Shown one piece after another: positions 16,845 to 26,029 of a stretch of 64,000 bases of DNA. Both the position numbers and the translations under genes were made by a program. Below the pieces are notes generated by a model. The model searched no databases. It was not told the DNA's origin and worked only from the letters and a program-made list of their open reading frames with translations. Source of the DNA: Sinorhizobium saheli (GTDB lineage: Bacteria > Pseudomonadota > Alphaproteobacteria > Rhizobiales > Rhizobiaceae); the NCBI RefSeq assembly GCF_001651875.1, contig NZ_LNQB01000070.1:62001-126000 (forward strand), read 5' to 3'. Each line of letters opens with the position of its first letter. The stretch's first letter is position 1.

Positions 16845-17683
16845 GCCGGATTCCGGAGGATGCGGCTCGAAAACGGATCGGCCGCAAGTGCCCGGCCCTT
16901 GCGTGCGCCCTGCCAATCGAGCGACGGCCGCAGCCGGACGACCTCGCCGACGACGACGATCGCCGGCGGCTCGAGGCCCGAGGCGGCAACATCGGCTTCG
17001 GCGCGGGACAGCGTGGTCTCGAGCACCACCTGCTCGGGCGTCGCCGCATTGCACACGAAGGCGACAGGCTCGTCCGCCGAACGCCCGGCGGCGATGAGAT
17101 TGGCGGAAATCTGGCCGATATGCTTCATCGCCATATACATGACGATCACCGGCGAGCCCTTGGCGATGCCCTCCCAATTGATCCGGTCCGGCACGACGCC
17201 GGAGGAATCGTGACCGGTCAGGAAGGTGACGGCATGGTTGACCTCGCGATGCGTCACCGGAATGCCGGCATAGGCCAGCCCGCCGATGCCGGCGGTGATG
17301 CCCGGCACGATGCGGAACGGTATGCCGTGCTCGACGAGCATCAGCGCCTCTTCGCCACCGCGGCCGAAAACGAAGGGATCGCCGCCCTTGAGGCGCAGCA
17401 CCCGCTTGCCTTCACGCGCGAGTTCGACCAGCCGGAGCGAGATGTCGCGCTGTTTCGGCGAAGGCTTGCCGCCACGCTTGCCGGCGAACTCGAGCGTCGC
17501 ACCGGCCTTCGCGAGTTTCAGGCAGTCGCCATTCACCAGCGCATCGTGAACGATCACGTCCGCCTGGCGCAACGCATTGGCCGCGTGCAGCGTCAGGAGG
17601 CCCGGGTCACCCGGCCCCGCCCCGACGAGCCAGACGGTCCCCGGTTCGAGTTGAGGCAGTCCGTCGAATACGGTTTCCGTCAT
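16841..17683 (-). CDS. cobA: uroporphyrinogen-III C-methyltransferase
   Basis: This 280-residue SAM-dependent enzyme methylates uroporphyrinogen III at C2 and C7 to precorrin-2, the branch point towards B12 and siroheme. The SUMT signatures VWLVGAGPGDPGLLTLHA, LKGGDPFVFGRGGEE and VPGITAGIGGLAYAGIPVTH are all present. It is a stand-alone methyltransferase rather than a CysG-type fusion. It overlaps cobE upstream and cobB downstream by four bases each, so the unit is tightly coupled. Confidence 0.95.
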   Translation of the reverse strand: MTETVFDGLPQLEPGTVWLVGAGPGDPGLLTLHAANALRQADVIVHDALVNGDCLKLAKAGATLEFAGKRGGKPSPKQRDISLRLVELAREGKRVLRLKGGDPFVFGRGGEEALMLVEHGIPFRIVPGITAGIGGLAYAGIPVTHREVNHAVTFLTGHDSSGVVPDRINWEGIAKGSPVIVMYMAMKHIGQISANLIAAGRSADEPVAFVCNAATPEQVVLETTLSRAEADVAASGLEPPAIVVVGEVVRLRPSLDWQGARKGRALAADPFSSRILRNPA

Positions 17684-18135
17684 CGTCTTTCACTCCCCGT
17701 CGAACGAAGCATTGCACGCCCATCGGGCCTGCCGGCGATCGCCGCCGTTGCGTGAGCCGAGCGGATTTTCGGCACGATCAGGACCGCATCCCGTCCCGCC
17801 CCGGCAAGTGCTGCCCCTTCCGCGACGCCGTGGCAGCCGGTATGGGCGAAGACGATCTCCGATGGGCTCTGCAACCGCTCCGCCTCCGCCTCGAGCGTGG
17901 CTGCGTCGAAAAACCGAAGCGGCACGGCAAAATGCTGCCCGGCGGCGTGAATGGCGGGTTCCTCCGAACGCGTATCGAGGGAGACGATCAGAGAGAGATC
18001 GCTCGCGCAGGCGCCTGCATCCGCCAGCGCCCGTTCCGCAAGCGCGATCACTTCCTCGGCCGGCGTGCGGCGCTCGCAGCCGAGACCCAGTACGAACTTT
18101 CCAATGGTGGCGGCTGGTCCCTCGGCCGAAGGCAT
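17680..18135 (-). CDS. cobE: cobalamin biosynthesis protein CobE (CbiG C-terminal-like)
   Basis: This 151-residue protein matches the CobE/CbiG C-terminal family: it opens GKFVLGLGCERRTPAEEV and continues with SLIVSLDTRSEEPAIHAAG. Its precise role in aerobic cobalamin synthesis is not well defined. An earlier in-frame ATG 12 codons upstream (18171) exists, but MPSAEGP at 18135 better fits the family. It is the first gene of the cobE-A-B-C-D unit and overlaps cobA by four bases, as in the P. denitrificans cobA-cobE neighbourhood. Confidence 0.85.
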   Translation of the reverse strand: MPSAEGPAATIGKFVLGLGCERRTPAEEVIALAERALADAGACASDLSLIVSLDTRSEEPAIHAAGQHFAVPLRFFDAATLEAEAERLQSPSEIVFAHTGCHGVAEGAALAGAGRDAVLIVPKIRSAHATAAIAGRPDGRAMLRSTGSERR

Positions 18136-18540
18136 GCGGTGCGGCTCCCCACAGCCGCGGCCTCTCGACACGCAAGCTGCAACTTAGTTGATAGCTGCAC
18201 AGGGAGTTTCGGTTCCAGGACCCCAGCAGCGGACGGCGTTCATACGAAGCGCCGGCCTGGGGTCGATGCCCGCACCGGTCTGGACAGCACCGGATCTGGC
18301 CCCCTGGATGGGTCGGCCGCACCGGACGCTCTTTCAGTCCGCTTGCACGGACGCCGTCGCATGATCTTCATTTTTATCGGAGGGCATCCGGGCGGTCAAA
18401 CCGGATTGCGCCATGGCGGCGTCGTAAACGGCGCAGGCAAAAGCAATCCGTGCACCTCGGAGCAGCCTGCCTTTGCATTTCGCCTCGACCTCTGACACAA
18501 GGCGAAAGCAATTCCGTCGCCATCCGCTCCCGGTTCTCCC
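18136..18540. other. gene-free region with GC-rich inverted repeats
   Basis: This gap lies between the divergent cobE and TauE-type genes. It contains GACCCCAG-type arms near 18219 and 18256, three GCACCGG direct repeats between about 18279 and 18330, and several compact stems. On the minus strand it would be the cobE leader. I looked for the cobalamin riboswitch core (the GCCAGGAGACC box and neighbours) and did not find it. No supported gene is seen. Confidence 0.5.
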
Positions 18541-19326
18541 GTGCCCGATCTCGCGCTCCACATCCTGCTCTTCCTTTTTGCTGCGGCCTTCATTGCCGGC
18601 TTCATCGATTCGATCGCCGGCGGCGGCGGCATGATCACCATCCCGGCCATGCTGATCGCCGGGATTCCGCCGCTCGAAACGCTGGGGACCAACAAGCTGC
18701 AGTCGCTCTTCGGTTCCGGCTCGGCGAGCATGGCCTATGCGCGGAACGGCCATGTGAACCTGCGAGAGCAAATGCCGATGGCCCTGATGTCGGCAGCGGG
18801 ATCGGTGCTGGGTGCGCTGCTCGCGACCGTCGTCCCGGGAGATGCGCTGAAAGCCGTGCTGCCCTTCCTGCTGATCGCGATCGCCCTCTATTTCGGCTGC
18901 AAGCCGAACATCGGCGATGTCGAAAGGCACCACCGCATGACCCGCTTGATGTTCACCCTCTCCTTCGTGCCGCTGATCGGCCTCTATGACGGCGTCTTCG
19001 GCCCCGGCACGGGCTCATTCTTCATGCTCGGCTTCGTCACGCTGGGGGGATTCGGCATCCTCAAGGCCACCGCCCATACGAAGTTTCTGAACTTCGGCTC
19101 CAATCTCGGCGCCTTCGCCGTCTTCGTCCTCTATGGCGTCGTGCTCTGGAAAGTCGGCCTGATCATGGGAGCCGGCCAGTTCCTCGGCGCGCAGGTCGGC
19201 TCCCGCTACGCCATGGCCAAGGGCGCCAAGATCATCAAGCCGCTGCTCGTCATCGTCTCGATCGCGCTCGCGATCCGGCTGCTTGCCGACCCGACGCATC
19301 CGTTGAGGCTGTGGCTCGGGATGTGA
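18541..19326 (+). CDS. TSUP/TauE-SafE family membrane transporter
   Basis: This 261-residue protein has about eight hydrophobic segments. It carries the family repeat signature GFIDSIAGGGGMITIPAML near the N-terminus and its second copy around YDGVFGPGTGSFFMLGFVTL. Family members export or import sulfite, sulfonates and related anions, and the substrate here is unknown. The start is the GTG at 18541. It is transcribed against the flanking cob genes and is probably a single-gene insertion in the cob region. A cobalt role is conceivable only from position. Confidence 0.88.
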   Translation: MPDLALHILLFLFAAAFIAGFIDSIAGGGGMITIPAMLIAGIPPLETLGTNKLQSLFGSGSASMAYARNGHVNLREQMPMALMSAAGSVLGALLATVVPGDALKAVLPFLLIAIALYFGCKPNIGDVERHHRMTRLMFTLSFVPLIGLYDGVFGPGTGSFFMLGFVTLGGFGILKATAHTKFLNFGSNLGAFAVFVLYGVVLWKVGLIMGAGQFLGAQVGSRYAMAKGAKIIKPLLVIVSIALAIRLLADPTHPLRLWLGM

Positions 19327-19379
19327 CCGCTCACTTGCGGGACGATGCGCCCCGCGCAGCGCCCCGCCGATGGTAGGCT

Positions 19380-20024
19380 TCAGAACTCCACACCCTTCTG
19401 CGCCTTGATCCCGGAGCGGAACGGGTGCTTGACGAGTTCCATCTCGGTGACGAGATCGGCGATCTCGATCAGGTCTTCCTTGGCGTTGCGGCCGGTCAGG
19501 ACCACATGCGTCATGTGCGGCTTCTCTTCCTTCAGGAAGCGCATGACCTCGGCGATATCGATATAGTCATAGCGCAGCGCGATGTTGATCTCGTCGAGCA
19601 GCACCATCGAGTTGCGCTCGTCGCGAATCAGTTCCTTCGCCTTTTCCCAGGCCTTTTCCGCCATCGCCACGTCGCGGGCGCGGTCCTGCGTCTCCCAGGT
19701 GAAGCCTTCGCCGAGCGTGTAGAACTGGCAGAGATCGCCGAAATGCCTGTCGATCAGGTCGCGCTCACCGGTCTGCATGGCGCCCTTGATGAACTGCACG
19801 ACAGCGCAGGGCATGCCATGGGCGATATGGCGGAAGATCATGCCGAAGCCGGCGGTCGACTTGCCCTTGCCCTTGCCGGTATGGACGATGATCAGCCCCT
19901 TCTCGTCCGTCTTCGTCGCCATGATCTTGTCGCGGGCGGTCTTCTTCTTCGCCATCTTCATGGCGTGACGGGCTTCGTCCTTCTCGGCGACCGGTTCGCC
20001 GGTGTTTGCGGTTTCATCGCTCAT
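19380..20024 (-). CDS. cobO: cob(I)yrinic acid a,c-diamide adenosyltransferase
   Basis: This 214-residue CobA/CobO-type ATP:corrinoid adenosyltransferase adds the upper adenosyl ligand. The P-loop IIVHTGKGKGKSTAGFG and the VLLDEINIALRYDYID block identify the family. The first 35 residues form a charged lysine-rich tail that is more variable. It lies nine bases downstream of cobN on the same strand and is the last gene of the cobU-W-N-O set, probably under the riboswitch at 26 kb. Confidence 0.94.
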   Translation of the reverse strand: MSDETANTGEPVAEKDEARHAMKMAKKKTARDKIMATKTDEKGLIIVHTGKGKGKSTAGFGMIFRHIAHGMPCAVVQFIKGAMQTGERDLIDRHFGDLCQFYTLGEGFTWETQDRARDVAMAEKAWEKAKELIRDERNSMVLLDEINIALRYDYIDIAEVMRFLKEEKPHMTHVVLTGRNAKEDLIEIADLVTEMELVKHPFRSGIKAQKGVEF

Positions 20025-20033
20025 GGCGTCCTC

Positions 20034-23000
20034 CTATTCGTTTCCGGCGTGCAGGCGTTCCGCTGCACGGCTGGACAGGCTGTTCAGTTCAAATCGCGCC
20101 GAATTGGAGCGCGGGCTCCATAGACCGCGATCGATCGCTTCCAGAAACCGCTCCGACATTTCGGCAAGTGCGGCCGGGTTCTTCTCGCGCAGGAAGTCGA
20201 GGACCTTCTCGTCGGCGATGAACGCCCGGTAGGCTGCCTCGAAATGATGATCGCGCACGGCGCCGGTGGTAGCGGCAAAGGCGAACATGTAGTCGACCGT
20301 CGCGGCGATCTCGAAGGCGCCCTTGTAGCCGTGGCGCATGACGCCTTCGATCCACTTGGGATTGACGACGCGGGCACGCACCACACGGCCGATTTCTTCC
20401 TCGAGCGAGCGGATCACCGGCTTTTCCGGACGCGAATGGTCGTTGTGATAGATCGCCGGTCTCTGGCCCGCGAGGTGTTCCGCCGCGGCACTCATGCCGC
20501 CCTCGAACTGGTAGTAGTCATCGCTGTCGAGCAGGTCGTGCTCGCGATTGTCCTGGTTCTGGACGACCGCTTCGATCGAGCGCAGGCGCTCCTCGAAAAG
20601 GCTGCGCTCAGCCTTGCCTTCTTCGCCCGCGCCATAGGCATAGCCGCCCCATGTGAGATAGGCCTCGGCGAGGTCGCCGCGCTTCTCCCAGCCCTTCTCG
20701 TCGATCAGGGCCTGCAAGCCCGCCCCATAGGCGCCGGGCTTCGCTCCGAAGACGCGATAGGAGGCGCGCCGCGCCGCCTCCTTCGGCTCGACGCCCTTCT
20801 CTTCGAGCGACCGGGTCTCCGCGCGCATGCGCGCCGCGATCATGTTGTCTGCATCGTCCTCGTCGAGCGCACCGATGGCGCGGATCGCCTTGTCGAACAG
20901 CGCGATCTGTTCCGGAAAAGCATCGCGGAAGAAACCGGAAATGCGCAAGGTGACGTCGACGCGCGGGCGGCCGAGGACGGCAAGCGGCACGATCTCGTAG
21001 CCGGTCACGCGGCGCGAGGCCACGTCCCAGACGGGCTTGGCGCCGATCAGCGCCAGCGCCTGGGCGATGTCGTCGCCGCCGGTTCGCATGTTGGACGTGC
21101 CCCAGGCGGTGAGCCCGAAGGAGGACGGCCATTCGCCGTGATCCTGCAGATAGCGGCGGATGAGCAGTTCGGCCGATTTCCTGCCGAGCTCGTAGGCCGC
21201 CGGCGTCGGCACGGCGCGGCTGTCGACGGAATAGAAATTGCGACCCGTCGGCAACACGTCGGGCCGCCCGCGGGTCGGCGCGCCGGAGGGCCCGGGCGCA
21301 ACGAAACGGCCCGCGAGACCGGTGAGCAGGCCATGGATTTCCGCCCGGCCGGACTGCTGGATCGAAGGTTTGAGCTGCGCATCGATCTCGTCGAGCACGG
21401 CGCGGGTGTTGCTCCAGCCTCCCGGGCAAGCGGTTTCGCCCGAGACGAGTTTCGTCGCCAGCAGTTCGATGCGCTCGACCGTATCGCCGGCGGTGCGCCA
21501 GGGGGCGTCCGAGAGCGTTGCGAGGAGATCGGGTTTCGGGCCGGTCCAAGGGGCGGACATCACGCAATCGAGCGGGTCGAAAGGGGCCCCCACAAGGGGG
21601 GAGAGTGACTCGCGGCGAGCCTCTGCCCCAAAATTGTCGCTTGGGGCGCGGGAATTTTCGGCAGGACTTGCCTCCAGTTCGGCGGTTGTGGACGAGCGAG
21701 CGCCCGCCTCCCCCCTTGTGGGGGAGATGCCCGGCAGGGCAGAGGGGGTCATTTGCCCCGGGCGACCCAACCCCATATCCGCCGCAATCGCCCGCTGGAG
21801 ACTCTGGTCCCCGCCCTCTCCCAGTCCGCGCGGCACGCGGGCGAGTGCGACGGTGAGATCGTTCAGCAGCCGCCCTTCCGGCGCGACGCCGAAGACGTGC
21901 AGCCCGTCGCGGATCTGCATCTCTTTCAGGTCGCAGAGATAGGCATCGAGCTTCTCCAGCGCCTTGTCGTCGCTGTCTCCCCTGTCGATACCGGCATCGT
22001 GGTCGAGACCGATATCGCGCACGAGATCGAGAATCTGGCGGCTCAAAAGCTTGAGCCGCCTGGGGTCGCCTCCGGCCGCCTCGTAATATTCGTCGACCAG
22101 TGCCTCCAGGTCCTTGAGCGGCCCGTAGGACTCGGCGCGCGTCAGCGGCGGCGTCAGATGGTCGATGATGACGGCGCTGGTACGGCGCTTGGCCTGGGTG
22201 CCCTCGCCCGGATCGTTGACGATGAACGGATAGAGATGCGGCGTCGGTCCGAAGATCGCCTCGGGATAGCAGGCCTCCGACAGCGCCAGCGCCTTGCCGG
22301 GCAGCCATTCGAGATTGCCGTGCTTGCCCATGTGGACGATCGCGTCGGCACCGAAAACCTGGCGCAGATAGGCATAGAAGGCGATATAGCCATGCGGCGG
22401 CACGAGGTCCGGCGCGTGATAGGTTTCCTTCGGATCGATGTTGTAACCGCGCGCCGGCTGGATGCCGACGAGAACCTCGCCGAAGCGGGCAAGCGGCAGC
22501 GCGAAGGCACCGTCGAGAAAGAAGGGATCGGTCTCCGGAGAGCCCCAGCGATCCGTCACCTCCTGTTGAATCTTGCTGGGAAGGCCGGAGAAGAAATCCT
22601 TGTATTCGCTCAAGGAAATGGTCTCGCGGATTTCCCGGTCATGGCTCGCTGCATTCGTCGGCCCGGCCATCAGGAAGCGCATCAGCGCATCCCCGTCGCC
22701 CGGCAATTCGCCGAGCGCATAGCCTTCCTGCGCCATCGCCCTCAGCACCTCGATGGTGCCGGCGGGCGTGTCGAGGCCGACACCGTTGCCGAGCCTTCCG
22801 TCGCGATTCGGGTAGTTGGCCATCACGATGGCGACGCGGCGCACCTCCGGTCGCGCCCGGCGCAGGCGCGCCCAATTGGCCGCAAGCCGGGCGGCAAAGC
22901 GAACGCGGTCGGCGACCGGCTCGTGGCCGACGATATTCGCCTCCACGAGCGGATCGTAGACGGAAGCCGCCTTGAAGGACACGGCGCGCGCCAGAACGCG

Positions 23001-23984
23001 CCCGTCCACCTCCGGCAGCGCAACATTCATGCCGAGGTCGCGGGCCATCAAGCCCTGAGCCGAGGCCTCCCAGGCCGCCCGCGTCGAACCGGAGAAGATC
23101 ACCTGCAGCACCGGCGCACCGGTCGACTCCAATACCGTCGGCTGCCGGTCGGCGCCGGGAGCCGAGACGGCGAAACCGGTGGCGTTCATCACCACGTCGG
23201 GTGCAGCCTCGGCGAAAATCGCCTCGAGCGTCCCGATCGATACCTGGTCCTTGAGGCTGGAGACGAAGACCGGGAGCGCACGCATCCCCTCGGCGGCCAG
23301 CGCCTCGATCAAGGCTTCGACGGGTTTCGTCTCCCCGCTCTGCACGAGGGCGCGGTAGAAGCAGATGGCGACGGTCGGCCGGCACTCCTCCGCGTCCTGT
23401 CCGGCAACACGCATCCACTCGCCAGGCCCGATCACGCCCCTGCCCGGCCACCAGATACCGGCCTTGAGCAGCGGTCGCGCCGGTTGCGGTTTCTCGCCGC
23501 GATCGATCAGCGCCTCTGCATAATCGAGGAAGAGCCCGGCATTCTCCGCACCGCCTTCCGTGAGATAGGCCCAGAGGCGCCCGCGGTCTTCGGCCGACAC
23601 TGTGGAATAGGGATCAAGGCCCGGATCCGGCTTGTCGTCGCCCGGCAGCACCGCGATCTGGAACTTGCCCGCCACGGCGGCAGCATGCAGAGCCTCGATC
23701 ACGTAACGGAAATAGCTGGCGCCGCCGAGCAGCCGCGCGACGATCAGCTTCGCGTGCCGGGCCGTGCGCTCGACATAGGTGTCGACCGACATCGGATGCA
23801 TGAGCGTCATCAGGCTGGCGATGCGCAGCGACCTTGCGCCGGCGCGCCGACGGTGGGCGGCGGCGATGGAGGCGAGCTCCGTATCGGCGGCCGACAGAAA
23901 CAATATGTCCGCCGGGCTTTGCCCGAGGTCGATCGCCTCATTGCCGTCGGCGATCGTTCCTTTCTGGGCTAGGAGGAGATGCAT
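20034..23984 (-). CDS. cobN: cobaltochelatase large subunit CobN, with in-frame repeat insertion
   Basis: This 1316-residue ATP-dependent subunit inserts cobalt into hydrogenobyrinic acid a,c-diamide with CobS and CobT. Family blocks include VVIVMANYPNRDGRLGNGVG (read as AIVMANYP), HGYIAFYAYLRQVFGADAIV, MGKHGNLEWLPGKALALSE and GLTAWGTSNMRTGGDDIAQAL. Residues about 741-800 are not family sequence. They translate the palindromic repeat at 21580-21755 (SALPGISPTRGEAGA and LSPLVGAPFDPLD) and explain the length above the roughly 1250-1275 usual. The frame is intact through the insertion, so the enzyme may still work with a surface loop. Confidence 0.94.
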   Translation of the reverse strand: MHLLLAQKGTIADGNEAIDLGQSPADILFLSAADTELASIAAAHRRRAGARSLRIASLMTLMHPMSVDTYVERTARHAKLIVARLLGGASYFRYVIEALHAAAVAGKFQIAVLPGDDKPDPGLDPYSTVSAEDRGRLWAYLTEGGAENAGLFLDYAEALIDRGEKPQPARPLLKAGIWWPGRGVIGPGEWMRVAGQDAEECRPTVAICFYRALVQSGETKPVEALIEALAAEGMRALPVFVSSLKDQVSIGTLEAIFAEAAPDVVMNATGFAVSAPGADRQPTVLESTGAPVLQVIFSGSTRAAWEASAQGLMARDLGMNVALPEVDGRVLARAVSFKAASVYDPLVEANIVGHEPVADRVRFAARLAANWARLRRARPEVRRVAIVMANYPNRDGRLGNGVGLDTPAGTIEVLRAMAQEGYALGELPGDGDALMRFLMAGPTNAASHDREIRETISLSEYKDFFSGLPSKIQQEVTDRWGSPETDPFFLDGAFALPLARFGEVLVGIQPARGYNIDPKETYHAPDLVPPHGYIAFYAYLRQVFGADAIVHMGKHGNLEWLPGKALALSEACYPEAIFGPTPHLYPFIVNDPGEGTQAKRRTSAVIIDHLTPPLTRAESYGPLKDLEALVDEYYEAAGGDPRRLKLLSRQILDLVRDIGLDHDAGIDRGDSDDKALEKLDAYLCDLKEMQIRDGLHVFGVAPEGRLLNDLTVALARVPRGLGEGGDQSLQRAIAADMGLGRPGQMTPSALPGISPTRGEAGARSSTTAELEASPAENSRAPSDNFGAEARRESLSPLVGAPFDPLDCVMSAPWTGPKPDLLATLSDAPWRTAGDTVERIELLATKLVSGETACPGGWSNTRAVLDEIDAQLKPSIQQSGRAEIHGLLTGLAGRFVAPGPSGAPTRGRPDVLPTGRNFYSVDSRAVPTPAAYELGRKSAELLIRRYLQDHGEWPSSFGLTAWGTSNMRTGGDDIAQALALIGAKPVWDVASRRVTGYEIVPLAVLGRPRVDVTLRISGFFRDAFPEQIALFDKAIRAIGALDEDDADNMIAARMRAETRSLEEKGVEPKEAARRASYRVFGAKPGAYGAGLQALIDEKGWEKRGDLAEAYLTWGGYAYGAGEEGKAERSLFEERLRSIEAVVQNQDNREHDLLDSDDYYQFEGGMSAAAEHLAGQRPAIYHNDHSRPEKPVIRSLEEEIGRVVRARVVNPKWIEGVMRHGYKGAFEIAATVDYMFAFAATTGAVRDHHFEAAYRAFIADEKVLDFLREKNPAALAEMSERFLEAIDRGLWSPRSNSARFELNSLSSRAAERLHAGNE
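21580..21755. repeat. palindromic repeat inserted in frame within cobN
   Basis: Inverted arms GGCCCCCACAAGGGGGGAG (about 21585-21604) and CTCCCCCCTTGTGGGGGAGA (about 21708-21727), followed by TGCCCGGCAGGGCAGAGGGG, match the intergenic repeat at 8965-9145. The element sits wholly inside the cobN coding sequence and is read through without a stop codon. Confidence 0.8.
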
Positions 23985-24000
23985 GACGGCTCCTCGGGGT

Positions 24001-24275
24001 TAAAGCCCTCCCCAACCCCTCCCCACAAGGGGGAGGGGCTTGCCCCGCCGCACCGTCTCTGCCTTCGATTGAGACGGCTCGGCCAGACCCCGGGAGTGAA
24101 AAAAGGCAAGCGAGGCCCGCAGGCGCCTGAAGCATTTTGCAGCCAGGCGGAATCGCCCGGCGTCGCACAAATGCGGCAGAAACAAACAGATAGAGCGGTG
24201 GCGCGAACGCATGTGAGCGCATCCCGCTCCAGCCCCTCCCCCTTGTGGGGTGGGCTTGGGGAGGGGCAATTCAGG
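24001..24275. repeat. inverted CCCCTCCCC/AAGGGGGAGGGG repeats
   Basis: The left arm (about 24007-24040) reads CCCTCCCCAACCCCTCCCCA then CAAGGGGGAGGGGCTTG. The right arm (about 24230-24270) is close to its reverse complement (AGCCCCTCCCCCTTGTGGGG then TGGGCTTGGGGAGGGG). The arms enclose a RIME-like element. Together they fill the 300-bp gap between cobW and cobN and could form a large stem in the cob mRNA. Confidence 0.7.
24131..24231 (+). repeat. RIME-like repeat, copy 1
   Basis: About 100 bp starting AGCATTTTGCAG, with AAACAAACAGATAGAGCGG in the middle and GCATGTGAGCGCATCCCGCT at the end, is closely matched in the same orientation at 60824-60922. Internal short palindromes (GGCGGAATCGCCCGGCG region and GCGAACGCATGTGAGCGC) fit the Rhizobium intergenic mosaic element description. 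Confidence 0.75.
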
Positions 24276-24289
24276 TTCAAGGTCAAACC

Positions 24290-25360
24290 TCACACGAGCG
24301 CGGCGATCGCCGCGCGGACCGCCGCCTCGTCCATATCATGCAGGCCGATGACGACGAGGCGCGTGCCGCGCGTTTCGTCCGCGCCCCAGGCGCGGTCGTA
24401 ATACTGGTCGATGCGGCTGCCGACCGCCTGGATCAGGAGGCGCATCGGCTTGCCGGGAACGTCCGCGAAGCCCTTGAGCCGCAGCACGTCGTGCTCGGCG
24501 ATGACGCCCTTCAGCCGATCGATGAAGCGAGCGGGATCGGCGATCTGGCCGAGTTCGACGACGAAGCTGTCGAACTCGTCGTGATCGTGCTCCTCACCCG
24601 CCTCATGCTCCATCTCGTGGTGCGACTTGCGGTTGGCGATCTCGCCCTCGGTGCCGACGCCGAGGCCGAGCAGGATGGCGGCGGCCACCTCGCCGTTCTT
24701 CGCCTCGATCATCGCCGGCTTGCGGCTGATACGGGAGGCGACTTCCTCTCGCACGGATTTGACGCCGGCCGCATCGATGAGGTCGGTCTTGTTGAGGACG
24801 ATGAGGTCGGCGGCGGTGAGCTGATCCTCGAAGAGCTCTTCGAGCGGGCTCTCATGGTCGAGGTTCTCGTCGTTGACGCGCAGCGCATCGACCTTGTCGT
24901 GGTCGTCGGCAAAGCGGCCGGCGGCGACGGCCGCGCTGTCGACGACCGTGACGACGCCATCGACGGTGACCTCGCTGCGAATATCCGGCCAGTTGAAGGC
25001 GGCGACGAGCGGCTGCGGCAGCGCCAGGCCCGAGGTCTCGATGACGATATGATCCGGTCGGTTCTCGCGCTCGAGCAGCCTGGTCATCGTCGGGATGAAA
25101 TCGTCGGCGACGGTGCAGCAGATGCAGCCGTTGGTGAGTTCGATGATGTCGTCCTCCGAGCAGGCCTCCGCGCCGCATCCTTTCAGGACGTCGCCGTCGA
25201 CACCGAGGTCGCCGAACTCGTTGATGATCAGCGCGATGCGCTTGCCGTCGGCGTTCTGCAGCAGGTTGCGGATCATCGTCGTCTTGCCGGCGCCGAGAAA
25301 GCCGGTGATGACGGTGGCCGGAATCTTGCCCTGCTGGGCCTTTGCGAGTGTCATGTTCAA
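24290..25360 (-). CDS. cobW: CobW, COG0523-family metallochaperone GTPase
   Basis: This 356-residue G3E-family GTPase is thought to deliver cobalt for corrin synthesis. Walker A is in [18 protein letters not shown], and the family metal-binding CXCC motif is in [16 protein letters not shown]. Walker B/guanine motifs (VLNKTDLID) and a histidine/acid-rich linker ([18 protein letters not shown], residues about 245-262) are visible. It lies between cobU (four-base overlap) and cobN. This position and the downstream chelatase support the cobalt role over the zinc role of other COG0523 members. Confidence 0.93.
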   Translation of the reverse strand: MNMTLAKAQQGKIPATVITGFLGAGKTTMIRNLLQNADGKRIALIINEFGDLGVDGDVLKGCGAEACSEDDIIELTNGCICCTVADDFIPTMTRLLERENRPDHIVIETSGLALPQPLVAAFNWPDIRSEVTVDGVVTVVDSAAVAAGRFADDHDKVDALRVNDENLDHESPLEELFEDQLTAADLIVLNKTDLIDAAGVKSVREEVASRISRKPAMIEAKNGEVAAAILLGLGVGTEGEIANRKSHHEMEHEAGEEHDHDEFDSFVVELGQIADPARFIDRLKGVIAEHDVLRLKGFADVPGKPMRLLIQAVGSRIDQYYDRAWGADETRGTRLVVIGLHDMDEAAVRAAIAALV

Positions 25361-25884
25361 CCCTTCATTTTCAGCGGCAGTCCGGCCGCGACAAAGTAAA
25401 CCTCGGCGGACTTCTCCGCCACGACCTGATGCAGCCGGCCGGCGTGGTCGCGGAAATGGCGCGCCATGCGATTTTCCGGGACGATGCCGAGTCCGACCTC
25501 ATTGGAAACGAAAACGAGCCGCGAGCGCGCCTCGGGCAGGAACGCGGCCAGTGCTGAGAATTCGGCGGCGATGTCACGCCCCTCCATCATCAGGTTCGTG
25601 ACCCACAGCGTCAGGCAGTCGACGAGCACGGCGCGGTCCGGAGCGTCGATGCGGCGCAACTGCCCGACGAGATCGAGCGGCTCTTCATGGGTGGTCCAGC
25701 CCCTGCCGCTCCGTGCTGCGCGGTGATGGGCGATGCGCTCGCGCATCTCGTCGTCGAAGGCGCGGCCGGTCGCCAGATAATGCATCGGCAGGCCCGAATT
25801 TTCGACGAGCTTCTCCGCGAAGGCGGACTTCCCGGAGCGGGCACCGCCGAGCACGAGGACCGGGCCGGCAATGGAGACGGTCAT
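25357..25884 (-). CDS. cobU: adenosylcobinamide kinase/guanylyltransferase (CobP/CobU)
   Basis: This 175-residue bifunctional enzyme phosphorylates adenosylcobinamide and transfers GMP to it. The P-loop [19 protein letters not shown] and the [16 protein letters not shown] block are characteristic. The ATG at 25884 gives the normal family length; the longer open frame upstream runs into the riboswitch leader. It is the first gene after the cobalamin riboswitch and overlaps cobW by four bases. Confidence 0.94.
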   Translation of the reverse strand: MTVSIAGPVLVLGGARSGKSAFAEKLVENSGLPMHYLATGRAFDDEMRERIAHHRAARSGRGWTTHEEPLDLVGQLRRIDAPDRAVLVDCLTLWVTNLMMEGRDIAAEFSALAAFLPEARSRLVFVSNEVGLGIVPENRMARHFRDHAGRLHQVVAEKSAEVYFVAAGLPLKMKG

Positions 25885-26029
25885 GCGGGCCAGCCGCAGG
25901 TCACTAAGCGGCAGCCTGCCGAGACAATGGCAGTCGCACGCGCCAATGGCGCGCCGATGGAGAAACTGTAAGCCACGACAACCTCCGTGCTGGCATCGGG
26001 GAGGCATTCTCCCCTGGGCGGAATGCCCG

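Noticed and set aside
18136-18540. Second cobalamin riboswitch before cobE
   Set aside because: None of the conserved core blocks seen at 26 kb is present in order.
21753-23972. 739-codon plus-strand frame opposite cobN
   Set aside because: It mirrors cobN codon structure and has no recognisable motif.
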